Part shown: positions 48,441 to 60,109 of the stretch, piece after piece
Layout of the letters: each line of letters starts with the position of its first letter
Position numbering within the stretch: the first letter of the stretch is position 1
NCBI GenBank assembly: GCA_930367215.1
Contig: OV884059.1
Span: 222,455,803-222,519,802 of the forward strand
DNA from: Pollenia angustigena
Lineage: Eukaryota > Arthropoda > Insecta > Diptera > Polleniidae
DNA: 64,000 nt
Direction of reading: 5' to 3'
Made by a program: the position numbers and the translations under genes
Notes under the pieces: model-generated
Seen by the model: only the letters and a program-made list of their open reading frames with translations
What the model was told of the DNA's origin: nothing
Databases searched by the model: none

Positions 48441-50299
48441 TAGGGTGTCCCAAAATTTTTTTTGTCAGAGGCTCAAGCATATTTTGAAAGCTTATAGGGT
48501 CCAGTATTTTTGAATTTTTTTTTAGATTTTTAGGAAGAGGTTTAGAGGTCGCGCAAATCAAGTCTTTGTTAAAAATCGGGGTTTTCGGCCTTTTTTCAAA
48601 CTTGACTCATAACTTTGTCAATAACCACGTTCATTTAATTTTTTGACCGAATATTTCTAAAGAAAATTTCCCAAACTTTATTTCCATATGCAAAAACTTT
48701 AAGTTCCGGCAATATTTTTGTGCATTAAGATTCCACATATTTAGTATTTTTGTAATTTTTTAACAAATTCTGTAAAAAACGGTTTATTACTTTTCGTGAC
48801 GCGATTTTAAATACCAAAAAGTTCTTAACAATTAAGAAAAACAAAAATGGAATTTTTTCCTACAGTTTCCGAGTTACACTATTTTTATAGTTTGTACCTT
48901 AAAAATGGTGATACTTTTTTCGTTATAATTATTGTATATTTCCATCAATTTTTATAGTTAGGTTTTAACTGTCATTAACTTCTGACATTTATTGATCTTA
49001 ATCGTTACACGCTGTCATTTTCACTTTCTATTTTATGTGTTCTCCAGGAGCTATCAATCGGGCTCGCTGGATGATGAAAATTATCTATTCTTTTAAAATA
49101 TGCATTTTCCGAAACCAGTTGCAATCTTTTAAAGACAAATCAACAGTTGATGCCTTGCTTTCATTTAGTTCATTTATTTTAAGAATATATGTATATCAAA
49201 TATTGGTACCTCTGCCAGTGCCCTCGATACGATCCTCTCAATGATCTCAGCCTATTAAAGGAATTGGATAGTTATAAAATTATTAATAAAGCAGTTGAAG
49301 CCTCGCTTAAAACTTTTCTAGGTCATCAGTGGTACTTAACTTCGAATTGATGAACGTATCGACACCAAAACTTTGCGCTTAATGACAAAAAAAAAACTTG
49401 CAGATACTCTATGCAGCGATTATGAAGTAGCAAATGTAACTTTAACAGAAGAAAACTTTAGAAATAAAGAAATTCAACAATTCATTTCAAAAGCCAGTTT
49501 AACTTTTTTTGAAGCTTGCAATATTTCAATCGATTTTTTAAAAATAGATCCAGAGAATTGGAAAGCCAACAAGTCATTTCAAGAATCAAAAAAAAAAAGT
49601 TCAACAATTACAAGTGGTAAATGATGTGGCAGAAAGAGGTGTGGCTTTGGGTAATACTTATATTAATGTCACAACTTCTGAAACTGATTACCAGAATTTA
49701 TTGCAAGGTATAGAACTACATCGCAAGAACCTCAATAAATGATTTTTCACAGAGCAAAAGGTAAGATTGGTGAACTGGCAAACAGCTTATAATAACATAT
49801 ACTGGGTATATAGATAAAAACGGGTATAACTCAGGAACGGTGAGAATAAATTTAAAAATTGTTTATTCATATTAATTAGAATTAATTTGTCTTTCAAACT
49901 GCATCATTAGTTTTTTTCGTTTCTATTCAAACTTAAAAAGTTGTAAAGCGTTATTACAAAATTTTTGAAAAAATTACGAAAAATTGTAAATTAGGGTATC
50001 TAATTGAGTAAACTCATCACCAAAACTTATAGTTTTTTCACACAGGAATAAAGTTTGGATACTTTTCTTTAATACTGTTTCCCCAGGAGTGAAGAAACTC
50101 GTGGTATTAACCAAGTTATGAGTAAAGTTAAAAAAAGGCCGAAAACTCCGTTTTTTTATGAAAACTTCATTTGCGCGACCTCTAACCCTCTCCCGAAAAT
50201 TCTTAAAAAAAAAATCAAAAATACTTTACACTATACGCTTTTAAATTTTAATTGAGCACCTATGAAAATCAGAAAGAAAAAATGTTTTGGGACACCCTA
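48441..50299 (+). mobile_element. 1.86-kb DNA transposon with long TIRs and 8-bp TSD
   Basis: atgtacat on both sides (48433-48440 and 50300-50307). Ends TAGGGTGTCCCAAAATTTTT and (reverse-complemented) TAGGGTGTCCCAAAACATTT. Long subterminal pairing includes AGAGGTCGCGCAAAT and the GTTTTCGGCC / GGCCGAAAAC words, so the inverted region spans more than 150 bp each side. An interrupted coding region lies in the middle (49035-49745). An 8-bp duplication fits hAT or P superfamilies; which one is not decided. Confidence 0.85.
49035..49745 (+). pseudogene. C-terminal remnant of an unplaced transposase-like protein
   Basis: Pieces in order: SPGAINRARWMMKIIYSFKI (49040), PLNDLSLLKELDSYKIINKA (about 49230-49300), FLGHQWYLTS (49316), then a cleaner open stretch 49373-49624 (RLMTKKKLADTLCSDYEVAN ... 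SKASLTFFEACNISIDFL), and VVNDVAERGVALG (about 49615-49655). Frameshifts and stops separate them. I recall this block order from proteins predicted in insect transposons, but I cannot name the superfamily. N-terminal parts and any catalytic residues are gone. Confidence 0.6.
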
Positions 50300-50323
50300 A
50301 TGTACATATATAAAATAAATGTA

Positions 50324-50749
50324 TATGTGATATTTGAAGTCGGCACAATATATTTTCAACAATCAAAATACATTTGATTTTTATTGCACAACGAAAAGAA
50401 GTAAAATTTACTTTGAAATGTGTTGGCAATATTATACAATATTATTTTGCTTAGAGCCGGTTCACACACGTCAAGTTTGACTCTTCAAGATTTGATGTTT
50501 TAGGAGAGAAGGGAAAAGAGAATGCCATTTCCTTTCCCCTTTCTCCTAAAAACTCAAGACTTGACGAGTCGAAGTTGAGGTGTGTGAACCGGCACTTAAA
50601 GGTTATATTTACTTACCCTTTTATTGAAAGTAACGCCATAATTTAATTGAAAGTACTGTACCTGTTATTGTGTAATATATTGCAAAATGGAAATACATAA
50701 TATGGCAAATAACATGTACAATAATATTGTATAATTGATGCGGCGCTTT
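50324..50749. mobile_element. 316-bp-family MITE, third copy, split by another MITE
   Basis: Matches 36045-36322 (GCACAATATATTTTCAACAA, ATTTTTATTGCACAACGAAA, TGTGTTGGCAATATT, CCTTTTATTGAA, 'attgatgcggcgctt'). It is interrupted at TTGCTTA by the snap-back MITE 50454-50595. The left end is missing next to the 48441 transposon. Confidence 0.8.
50454..50595. mobile_element. Snap-back MITE (GTGCCGGTTCACAC family), copy 3, nested
   Basis: Arms GAGCCGGTTCACACACGTCA and (reverse-complemented) GTGCCGGTTCACACACCTCA, with GTTTTAGGAGAGAAGGGAAA and complement inside. TTA on both sides (50451-50453 and 50596-50598). Its insertion into another MITE fixes both ends and the 3-bp duplication. Confidence 0.92.
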
Positions 50750-50876
50750 GGAAAATTAAATAAAAACCATCAAAAAATTCGTAAATTTCAACCTTTAAAA
50801 ATTTGTATATTAAAATATCTTTTTTTTAAACTTTATTATACATACGTCTAAGAATTATTTCGAGGATTTATATTTA

Positions 50877-50964
50877 CTGCCTGTTTAACGATATCGAAGT
50901 TTGTTTTTGTTTTTAATGTTATTTTCTAAGCGAACGATGACGTTCGATATCGTTAAACAGGCAG
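50877..50964. mobile_element. 88-bp snap-back MITE (CTGCCTGTTTAACG ends)
   Basis: CTGCCTGTTTAACGATATCG + AA is matched exactly in inverse at the right end. TTA on both sides (50874-50876 and 50965-50967). Loop about 45 nt. Confidence 0.9.
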
Positions 50965-50967
50965 TTA

Positions 50968-51568
50968 ACACTGTCTATATTAAAAAGCACAATTTTCAGA
51001 ATAACGCATAAAATAAATTTATTTTGCTAATTTTAATGTTGCAATTACATAGTTTTAAATAGGTATAAACCCTCGATTTTAAATTTAAATAGTGTTTTAT
51101 GTTAGTTTTTATTTTAGTCTCATATTATTAAAATTTTTAACTAGTTAAGTGTAGTTAATAAAGGATTGTCATTTATTTGTATTTCTATATCTTAAATACA
51201 CACAATTTTTTTCTATTAATATAAGCAAGTATTTATACAGGTTTTTTTAAGTCATTTGAAAACGAGCAATATTTAAGTTATCTACCTTTTTTTGCGATAT
51301 TGAAAGAATTCTTTCTTTCATACAACTACATTTGAAACAGAAACCAATTCTTAAATTTTGTTGTTTCAAATGTATTTTTGTATAAAAGACAAAAGACTTA
51401 CGGCATTGTGAAGTAGACAGTAGGTTTCAATAAAGTTTTGCTCGCTTACTATTGACTATAATTCGCGGACTTAGTGTATATTTCGATTCGTTATAAATTT
51501 GCTTTTCGAACCTAAATTAACAATTAAACTCAGTTTCCAATTTATTAACTGAATTTCGTCCTCTCTAA
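50968..51568. other. Intergenic sequence, nothing recognised
   Basis: No supported feature beyond short A/T runs. Confidence 0.3.
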
Positions 51569-51821
51569 GTCCCCATTTGCATCATACGATTTTTGTCGTT
51601 GCGAGAGGGGAGAGAGGAATTAAAAGGGGTACACAAGCGAGTGTGCTCTTCGATTCGTTATGTTCGCTCATTCGTTCACTCATTTGACAAAAAAATTTAT
51701 TTAAGTTCGGTGGCACAGAAAATTTGTAACGACAAAGATCGAACAATGTAAATATCAGATTGACTTCTAAGAAGAAACGACAATAATCGCAACGACAAAA
51801 ATCTTATAATGTTAATTGGAC
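51569..51821. mobile_element. Snap-back MITE with TAA TSD
   Basis: Left GTCCCCATTTGCATCATACG + ATTTTTGTCGTTGCGA; right (reverse-complemented) GTCCAATTAACATTATAAGA + TTTTTGTCGTTGCGA. TAA on both sides (51566-51568 and 51822-51824). GAGAGGGGAGAGAGG next to the left arm recalls the purine block in the GGTTCACAC families. Confidence 0.8.
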
Positions 51822-52054
51822 TAAGCTGTTATATCCCGTTTTCACCAGCCATAAATTTGCTAGCATTAACGCCCCGACCACAACAGCAATTTGTGGTATC
51901 TTAACACAAGCAATAACGGTGGCAGAATAACTGCATCAAATTGTCAATGTTAAATTGACAAAAATTTATCTCTGATCTAATTATTGTTTGAAAATTTTCA
52001 AAAAAAAAACAATAACTTATTATGACAGAGTTGGATTTTCCTTAAATTACGTAA

Positions 52055-52229
52055 CCCTACGTTTCCACATGCAAGTAGTTACTTGCAAGTAGTGTGTCTA
52101 TACGTATTATCAACGAAAAATCGAGAAAACAGCCGATTGGCTAAAAGTACAAAAATTGTGTGAATGTGAGTGAAAAATTGTGAGTGTATAGAGTTTTTCG
52201 AACTTGCACTTGCATGTGGAAATGCGGGG
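52055..52229. mobile_element. Snap-back MITE (CCC.ACGTTTCCACATGC ends) with TAA TSD
   Basis: Left CCCTACGTTTCCACATGCAA; right (reverse-complemented) CCCCGCATTTCCACATGCAA, continuing into GTAGTTACTTGCAAG / CTTGC. TAA on both sides (52052-52054 and 52230-52232). Confidence 0.8.
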
Positions 52230-52259
52230 TAAGACTTGTGTGATAGTGTAAAGTACCCT

Positions 52260-53840
52260 TTAGAGGGATACACATTATCAAACATGAACAACAGTTTTGC
52301 TCAAATTTCGCTTGCTTGATAGTGTGACCGCTAATTTTTTTCAGTCAACGGGCAACTAAAAATTATTTTGTGATTGGCTGATGAACTTTAGGTGTGAACT
52401 GCTAGCGTTTTAACAGCGTTCTTAAGCAAATAAGTCTTGAAACTTATTTTGTTACATAATTAAATGATGCTTGAAAAGGGGATATGTTACAAATTATTAA
52501 ATGTTTTTTAACTATGATCATTCAAAAAGAAAATAAATATTTAAAGTACTTAAACAAAAATTTATTTAAATCGATGCTGCCAGCATTGTTTAGTTATAAA
52601 ATGCTTATTTTGAAATATTTAATGTAAACATTTAAAAAGAAAGAACAATTTCACACAAACATTTTTCAAAATTTGTTAAAAAAAAGAACAGCTTAATTAA
52701 AACCTTTTAGAAATAAGTAAATAAATAAAAATATTTATGTATGTACGTGATGAAAATCGATTTTGAAAACGAAACGATTGCAAACCGAAAATTTAGTGTT
52801 CAGTATCGTTCAAAATTAATTTCTAATACATTTTTCTTTTGTTTGCTGTCTTTATTCTTCCTAATTTTCGTTATATATAAAGGTTAATTGAACTGTATTT
52901 TGAAACAAAAATTAAGACTTTAATTCAGAAATGAGTTTTAAAATCATTCAAAATTTATCACATCTTTTAAAAGCGATCGTTTTGAAATCAAAGATTTTTA
53001 TTACATTCCAGATTGTGTTATAAAAATATTTGTCCCTAGACCACTCACCCTTACAATTAAGTCTCATGTAAAAAAATTAATGTAATTTTTTTTTTTTATT
53101 TGAAAATAAAATATTTTGATTTTTTTTTTTCAATACTTTTTATTAAAAAAGTAAACACTTTATTTTATTTATTTTTATTAAGAAAAAAAATATTTTTACT
53201 ATAAATTTGTTTTTCTTTCCAAATACATACTTCAGTTTAAAAAATATTTAAAAATAATGTAGTATGTATTATTTAAAAATAACAATAGTTTTAAATACGT
53301 TTACAATAAAATCGTGTTCTATAATTTAAGCAAACTTTATTTTATTTTTAAGAAAATAAATGCAAATCTGAAAAAAACTTGACTATATATATTATAATGT
53401 TTATAACTAAGTTTATTAAAAAAAAAGAAAGAAAAGAGAAATCAAAAAATATTATTTAAAAAGTAATAAAATATATTTAAGGAAAATTAAAGGAATTAGT
53501 TTTTTTGAACAATGGTTTTAAAATTTACAGAAAAACTGTAATAATTTAATCTATGGAATACATATTATAAAATTGAATGAAAAAAATTATGGCTGTTGTA
53601 AAATTTGCATGCAAATTTTTATCAAAATTTTAAAATTTTGTCTTTTTTAAAATACAGAGAAAGCTCCCGCAGGTGGACCGAAGATGTCCGTCTACAAGAT
53701 GATTGCTTTTAGTGTGTAAATATTGAACTAAGAAAAGAGGGACTTCGAAAATCGTTCGCCCTTATGGGAGCAGTTCAGAAAGAGGACTTTAAATGCTTTT
53801 TTTTATCATTCAATTGTTTTTTTTTTTTTTTTTTGTTCAA
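52260..53840. other. AT-rich intergenic stretch, nothing recognised
   Basis: Long A/T homopolymers (for example 53085-53200 and 53815-53870). No gene or defined element seen. Confidence 0.4.
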
Positions 53841-54218
53841 TCACGAAAAATCACAAGTTTTTTTTTTTTTTTTGTAGAGATCACATAAACGGCAATGTTC
53901 TGAAAATCGAGTTTGAGCAAAATTAAAGTCGAACAAATTTTGAAAACGACCACGTTCATAAAAATATTGTTTTTTATATAATTCATTCCAATGAGTAACA
54001 ACAGAACTTCTGTTAATACCGATCATTCTTAAAATAATTGAACTCAACATTTTTTTCAATTTTAATTCCATTCGTTTTCGATTTCTAGAACATGACCGAT
54101 AAAGATAATGGAGAAAACTTTCTTGTTCTAAATACCTAGGAAGCCATTTTAAACTATCCGTTAGAGGAACCAATGCGGTAAATAAACATATATCGCACAC
54201 TTTATCATAAGCAGTCAC
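53841..54218 (-). CDS. Hypothetical ORF, 125 codons, weak
   Basis: An open frame with a mixed amino-acid composition unusual for the AT-rich background: VCDICLFTALVPLTDSLKWL, several Cys, and HCRLCDL near the end. It then runs into a Lys stretch that is just the T-run on the + strand. There is no recognised domain, no promoter, and no repeat copy in this window. It could be a fragment of a mobile-element protein or chance. Not asserted as a gene. Confidence 0.2.
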   Translation of the reverse strand: MTAYDKVCDICLFTALVPLTDSLKWLPRYLEQESFLHYLYRSCSRNRKRMELKLKKMLSSIILRMIGINRSSVVTHWNELYKKQYFYERGRFQNLFDFNFAQTRFSEHCRLCDLYKKKKKTCDFS

Positions 54219-54385
54219 AAATCAAAATATATCAAAATTGTTAATTTTTTCATAAACTAGTGTATAAATAAAATCTTTAACGACCACGAAAAGTTCGACA
54301 ATTTGATTAAATAATAGCAAACATGTGTTTGAAGCCAATTTTTTTGACTCTCGTGAACATTTTTGAATTTTGAGTTGTGACTGCC

Positions 54386-55021
54386 CAGGCAGAAAAAGAC
54401 AATCACCACGACGCTGTGCCGACGTTGCAGGGGGTACTATCAACATCAATACAACGTACTGTTAACCAAATTTACAATGTTGTCACAATATTAAAATGAT
54501 AACGCCAAATTTGCGTCTTCCGACTCTTCTTTTTAGTGTTGTCACAGTACTGTAAATTTACAATGTTGGATTCACGAATTTACATCGTAGTCACAACCGT
54601 CTTCCGACTCTTAACAAGCAAAAATTTGTATATTTTCTTACCTAAAATAGTTTTTGTGTTTTCATTTTAATACGACACTATTAAATTAATAAGACTAAAT
54701 TTTTATATATACAGCGTTGTAGCGGTATAGAATTATTATACAACACGGTATTAGGAAATAAAGGTTTAATTCTTGTATAAATTTACAGTGTTGTAACGGT
54801 ATAGTTTTATGGTAAATACGACTTTAAAAAACTAAAGTCGTATATTTGTATTAAGGGTGTTGTACCGGTGTTGAATGTTATTAAAAAACGGTATTAAAAA
54901 ACTAAGGTTGTAATTTTGTATCTACAGTGTTGTGATGGTACCATATTTTTGGTAGTCACAATTTTGTATTTACAGGGTTGTGGCGGTACATCATATTTAG
55001 AAGAGTCGTAATATCTGCCTG
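54386..55021. repeat. Degenerate tandem array of ACAGTGTTGTAACGGTA-type units
   Basis: Units at about 54711, 54785, 54858, 54926 and 54975 (spacing roughly 74, 73, 68 and 49), with weaker ones near 54474 and 54538 (AATGTTGTCACAATA). The outside words CAGGCAGAAAAAGA (left) and TCTGCCTG (right) are inverse to each other. It may be a hAT-like non-autonomous element, but no target duplication was found. Confidence 0.5.
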
Positions 55022-55139
55022 AGTGTTTATGATTTAGTGTGCGATATGTACATACATTAAAGTGTTTCTTACAAAAAAAAAAAAAAAAAATGGCATAATT
55101 GTAAATTTAGATTAGAAGCATTTCTTACCCAAAGCTAAG

Positions 55140-55253
55140 CATTTCAAAAACAATTATACTATCCTTTAATAGTTTTTTCCTTTTCCCATTTTTACAATGT
55201 AAATTTAATTGTAAAAATGGGAGAAAACTCCCTGGGAATTTTTATTCATAATT
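55140..55253. mobile_element. Half copy of the CAGCCCAATTATGAAT snap-back family
   Basis: TTTTTCCTTTTCCCATTTTT + ACAATGTAAATT, then GGGAGAAAACTCCCTGGGAA and ATTCATAATTGGGC match the inner part and right arm of the element at 59437. The left outer arm is absent. Confidence 0.7.
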
Positions 55254-55743
55254 GGGCAGTATTTTACAATTGTATATTTATAAAGAAGTTATTGTTACAG
55301 TGAATTTATTTCGTATTCTCTTATAATTTAATTAAAATCAGCTACAAATTCATCGATTTTGAACAAAGACTTCGTCCGCTTAACTTACATGTAAAACAAA
55401 AACCATATTTTAAATTTGTTTTTATATTAAATGTAAGTAAAGCGAAGGAAGTTTTCGTTCCGAATAGATGATTAATTAAAAATATTGCTGTTTCACTGAA
55501 CGTGTATAAAAACCGTAGGAGCACAATTGCACCGTATGAACGTTGTAGACGTGCAATACAATGAGGCGCAAACGTAAATGCGTATCTGCGTCGAACGTCG
55601 ATCTAGAACTTATTATATTTCATACGCCGGTTGTCAAGGCAAATTCATACAAGGTGGTCTTACTTTGAAAACGGATACAACACCGTAAAATACTTTAACG
55701 TTGTATCAATATAATATCACACTGTAGTAAACAATTCAAACCA

Positions 55744-56463
55744 TAGCTTGGGAATAATGATTAGAAATCCTAATGATTAGCAATTGGATTAGAAATTTTG
55801 CCTTTGTAACGTACAAATTTTTATTTTGGCGAGCAAGTATTTTCTTTTCTTTCTTTGTAAGAAAATAAAATACTTCTCTTAACTCGTTGTTTTTAGTTAA
55901 ATCGCTTTTAAAATACGATAAAAATGTATACAAAAACAAAAGAGATTATATTTAGATTTTTCAAATTTTTTTGTAAAAATTCGTTATATAGAGTACAAAA
56001 ATTTGCTGTTTGTTCGTAATATAAGGTACTCAATGGAAAAAATATGACCGTACGTTAAATCGCGAATTCGTTAAACTGAGTATACCTTAAACCGGGATAC
56101 CACTGTAGTATGTAAATATATATGTATGTGGCAATATACATATAATGCATTTTTATGCAATATTCAAAAACTGTTACATTATGTAAATATAGCAACAAAT
56201 GTGATAACTAAATATTTTATTTTCACAAAAATAGTTAATCTAATCAAATCTAATCAAAAATAATCAAGAAATCTAATCAATTATTTTTTGGATTAGTTTT
56301 GATTAGAAATGCTAATCGTCACTAATTGTGATTAGATTTTTGATTATTTCTAATCAAATCAATTAGTAATCTAAAATTTTTATCAAAATTCAATTCTAAT
56401 GATTAGATTATTTTATTTCTCTAATCGTAATGATTTCTAATTCTAATCGAAATTCCCCAGCTA
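55744..56463. mobile_element. Putative hAT MITE packed with CTAATCA repeats
   Basis: Ends CATAGCTTGGGAATAATGAT and (reverse-complemented) CATAGCTGGGGAATTTCGAT. Both subterminal regions carry many copies of ATTAGAAATCTAATCA-type words in both orientations (about 20). No clear 8-bp duplication. The structure is the same as in the 22988 and 5847 elements, with a different private repeat. Confidence 0.65.
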
Positions 56464-56469
56464 TGATTC

Positions 56470-58480
56470 ATACAAACATTTCATTTTGTTTTTAATTTTA
56501 AATTGTGTTTTGAAATGTAGTAATTTAAAAACGCTTTAAATTTCTAATTCTAACTGAGCTACCTAAATAAAAGCGGAAGCGTTTTTTGTAAGTCAAAACT
56601 TCTCATTTGCATACAATTTATACGAAACAGCCGGCTCGGCTGATAAATCCAATTTGACAGATCGCTATGTCGGTTTGTTTTATTGAAATTGTATTTAAAT
56701 AAAATTTTCATATTTGAAAAAACGCTTGCCGCTTTTGTTAAGGTTGTTCAGTGCATATGTTCTGTAACTATCGCGTCGAGAAAGTTTTCGATTGAAAAGT
56801 GTGAAATGAAACAAAAATGCCATAAATTGAAACAAACGGCTGTATTGCTCGCTTAACTGTGTCTGTAACTTTTTTGGCGAGTACAAGCTGTGACGTAAGG
56901 AAATTACTCGCCAATTTACAGAAAAAGTGTGTCTGTAACATTTTGATGAGAAAAGTTCCCGCTTTAAACTGTCAAATAAACTCACGAATAAAAATGGGGC
57001 GAGAAAAAATTTTAACACTAAAAAACAATTAAAAATGCAAAGTGCAAAGAATAATAATAATAATATTTTGTTCTTGGCACATTTTTATTGTTTTATTATT
57101 TTGCTTTTAACATTTTAATAAAATATACGAATGTCTTCAAAGCTCGTTTGCAAACAACAAACATTAAAGTCGCTCTTTACACAATTTGGTATAGCCGACG
57201 GTTGTATTTTCGCCGCCGTCGTTGAAAAGTTTAAAATTTTAGTAAATTTTGGTCGCCGTCAACGATATGTGTTACTGGCGTTCCGAACGTCTACAATGTC
57301 TCATCGGCCTCGAGTGTAATATTATGACATTTATAACGTAACGACGTAATCTCTTTTGATAGTTTTCGACATGAGTTACAGACACAGATTTTTCTCACTT
57401 TTCGAGAAACTATGGAATATTTTATTTTACATCTTTTCGATGCAAGAAGTTCTTACTAAAGTTACAGAACATGGGTACAGTAAGTGAAAATTATTGAATT
57501 TATGAAAGATTTCCTAGAACGGTATACCATTTTGACACATTGTTAATTATCAGCTGTTGCTTACGTTCCAAGCTTAGCTCACCTGGTGTGAATTCGCCTT
57601 GCCAGTTGCGATCGTTTATTGTCATAGAAAAAAATAGTATAAAATTTTTGTGTTTTCAAATTCAATATTTTGAAACAAAATAAATTAATTTGAAATTTTT
57701 TTTTAATTATTTTTAAAAGAAAACAAAATACGTTTGCGATGGAATTTAGGTAAACGGTGCGGTTTTTAGAAATTTACTTCATACGTTTTCATTGGTTGCA
57801 ATTGTGTTACTATATTTAAACTTAAATGTCCTTGATTGTGATTGAATTTTAGAATGAAATTATTTGAAACCAGTGGGTCTAATCTCTATAGCGATGCGAA
57901 AACAATTTCGATGCGAAAGCTAAATGCCAACTTGGTACTCTCTATCACTTTAGCAAAATTTTCTGAAAATGAAGCAATACAAATTAAAGATGGCGCGGAT
58001 TTACTTACAGTAATGAAATGCCAAAGTGTGTAAAAATATTTGAAATTGAAAAATTTAAATAAAATAAAGTGATGACTTACGAAACAAAAAATAAAAATTA
58101 AAATATGCGAAAGACATATGGGCAAATCCCAGAAACAGTCCACCAACCAAAAATTTTTCAAATGAATTTTTTTTTAACGGAATATAAGACTAGATGTTTA
58201 ATTTCATTTTTATATTAAAAAATATGTATTTCAATGATCATCAATGCAATAATTTTTACCAAATCCTACCCCACCGCTGATTTTTTAATAAAATACGTGA
58301 ATTTAGCAGTATTTTAGGTGATTTTTATGCTTAAAATAGCACTTAGAGCAAACTTATCAAATTATAAATTTCGTTAAAATAAAAGTTTATATTCATTAGT
58401 TAACAAATTAGTTTAAGAAATGCAATTCATAAAAATATAATTTGTTTTGTTAAAATAAATAAAATATAATAATAAAATAC
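56470..58480. other. Intergenic sequence with unexplained local inverted words
   Basis: GTGTCTGTAACTTTTTTGGC + GAG (56862) pairs with CTCGCCAATTTACAGAAAAA + GTGTGTCTGTAAC downstream (56906), and GAGTTACAGACACAG occurs near 57370. ORFs at 56695, 57131 and 57842 lack support. Confidence 0.4.
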
Positions 58481-58484
58481 TACT

Positions 58485-58980
58485 GGAAAAACTGTAGCGT
58501 GCGTTACGTAGCGTGCGTCACAAAGGGTTCACGGCTTTTGTCAAAAAATCCCAACATTTTTTGGCTGCAAATAAGTGCGTTTAGAATTCTCTTATACTCA
58601 TCTTTCATTTAGGAATCAGATTTTGTATACCTTATAAAGCAAAATTCGCTAAAAATTAGGAAAACGCACTTCAACCTTTGAAGTTACTTCCACTTTTTGT
58701 AGCGTGCGTCACAAAACTTTGTGATCAATTATTTCGCAACAAATGCTTCCTAAGAAATTATGATATATGCCATTCGTAAGTACATATTAATGTCAGTAAA
58801 TACTATATATAAGTTGAAGCTATCTTTTTTGAAAGACCAAAAAATGTGTATATTTCAATCAGAAAACGCGTGCGAATGTAGCATTCGTCACGCAGGATTT
58901 GCCCATATGCGCAAACGTATTAAAGAGTACCAATTGCTAGATTTGCTACAAATTTCTATCGCATCGCAATAGAAAGAAGC
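58485..58980. repeat. Stretch with repeated GTAGCGTGCGTCACAAA motif
   Basis: TAGCGTGCGT occurs at about 58495 and 58509 (CGTAGCGTGCGTCACAAAG) and 58699 (GTAGCGTGCGTCACAAAAC), with a variant at 58877 (GTAGCATTCGTCACGC). GC-rich words stand out against AT-rich DNA. Origin unknown. Confidence 0.5.
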
Positions 58981-58984
58981 CCTC

Positions 58985-59436
58985 CAGTATTTAAAACTAG
59001 ATCAAAATTTCAAAAATAACAAAAAAAAAATTATTTTGTTATTATAATTATTTATGCTTAACTTGCTACAAAATATTGATTTTTTGCTAATTAGATTTTT
59101 AGAAAACTAAAAAATTTGTTCAAGAACTAAAATGTAAAACTTTGTCATATAATTTTCTATTCTTATGTAGAAAACTATAATAGAAATTTTAAACGGCTTG
59201 TGTAGAAGTTTTAAAATAGGAAAATCCCAAAAATTACTTTGATTAGAAACTTTAGTAAATATTTCATTAAATGCGGGCAATGAAAAATTTAGTAATGTTT
59301 TTAATTGTATAAAAATTCGCTTTGCAAATAATTATCGAATAATTCGAATAAATAAATTTTAAAATTTAGACATATTAATTTTTTACGCTTCATTTACAAT
59401 TGGAACAAGAATTTGGTGTTTCCTTCTTTTGTCTTA
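58985..59436. other. AT-rich intergenic, nothing recognised
   Basis: No supported feature. Confidence 0.3.
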
Positions 59437-59562
59437 CAGCCCAATTATGAATAAAAATTCCCCGGGAGTTTTCTCCCTTCTCCCATTTTTGCTATGTAAA
59501 TTGAATTGAAAAAATGGGAAAAGGGAAAAACTCCCGGGGAATTTATATTCATAATTGGGCTG
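59437..59562. mobile_element. Snap-back MITE (CAGCCCAATTATGAAT) with TTA TSD
   Basis: Left CAGCCCAATTATGAATAAAA + ATTCCCCGGGAGTTTT; the right arm is the inverse. TTA on both sides (59434-59436 and 59563-59565). Inner arms TCCCATTTTT / AAAAATGGGA pair. Near-perfect hairpin of 126 bp. Confidence 0.92.
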
Positions 59563-59679
59563 TTAATGTTTCCAAAAGTATGTATGTATGTCATATAATT
59601 TCCCTTCATTTGTTTTAACAAAAATTTAACTAGTTTTTTAAAAAATTTCGTCTAATCTGAGCAACATTTTGTTTTTAAA

Positions 59680-60107
59680 GTCACCATACACTATGAAAAT
59701 GCTTGACATCAAGGCGAATTCAATCGTGTTCGATCACATTTTCAATAATACTACATTGTGCTTGATGAGTAATTTTGATAAGTGTATGGTGCCCTTAAAT
59801 TGTAAATAAAGTTTTTATTTGTTATAAATATTTAATGAAAATTTGAACAATTAGGCAATCCATTTTTGGTTTCTGTTGTTGGATTTAACAAAAGCGCTAC
59901 CATACACTATCAAAATGCTTGACATCAAGGTGAATTCACTCGTGTACGATCACATTTTCAATAATACTACATTGTGCTTGATGAGTAATTTTTGATAAGT
60001 GTATGGTGCCCTTAAAAGTGTAAATGACGTTTTTATTTGTTATAAACTTTTAATGAAAATTTGAACATTAGGCAATTCATTGTTGTATTTTGTTGTTGGG
60101 TTTAAGA
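59680..60107 (+). repeat. Tandem duplication of a 213-bp unit with an inner foldback
   Basis: Two copies (about 59680-59892 and 59893-60107). Each has ACCATACACTAT.AAAATGCT + TGACATCAAGG.GAATTCA, CGATCACATTTTCAATAATA, CTACATTGTGCTTGATGAGT, and GATAAGTGTATGGTGCCCTT. ACCATACACT and AGTGTATGGTG form the arms of a foldback; the rest (TTTTTATTTGTTATAAA...AGGCAAT) is ordinary flank that was copied with it. Confidence 0.85.
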
Positions 60108-60109
60108 AA

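Noticed and set aside
53645..53700. Another Helentron start because of GATGTCCGTCTAC
   Set aside because: Only this short word matches; the surrounding conserved blocks are absent.
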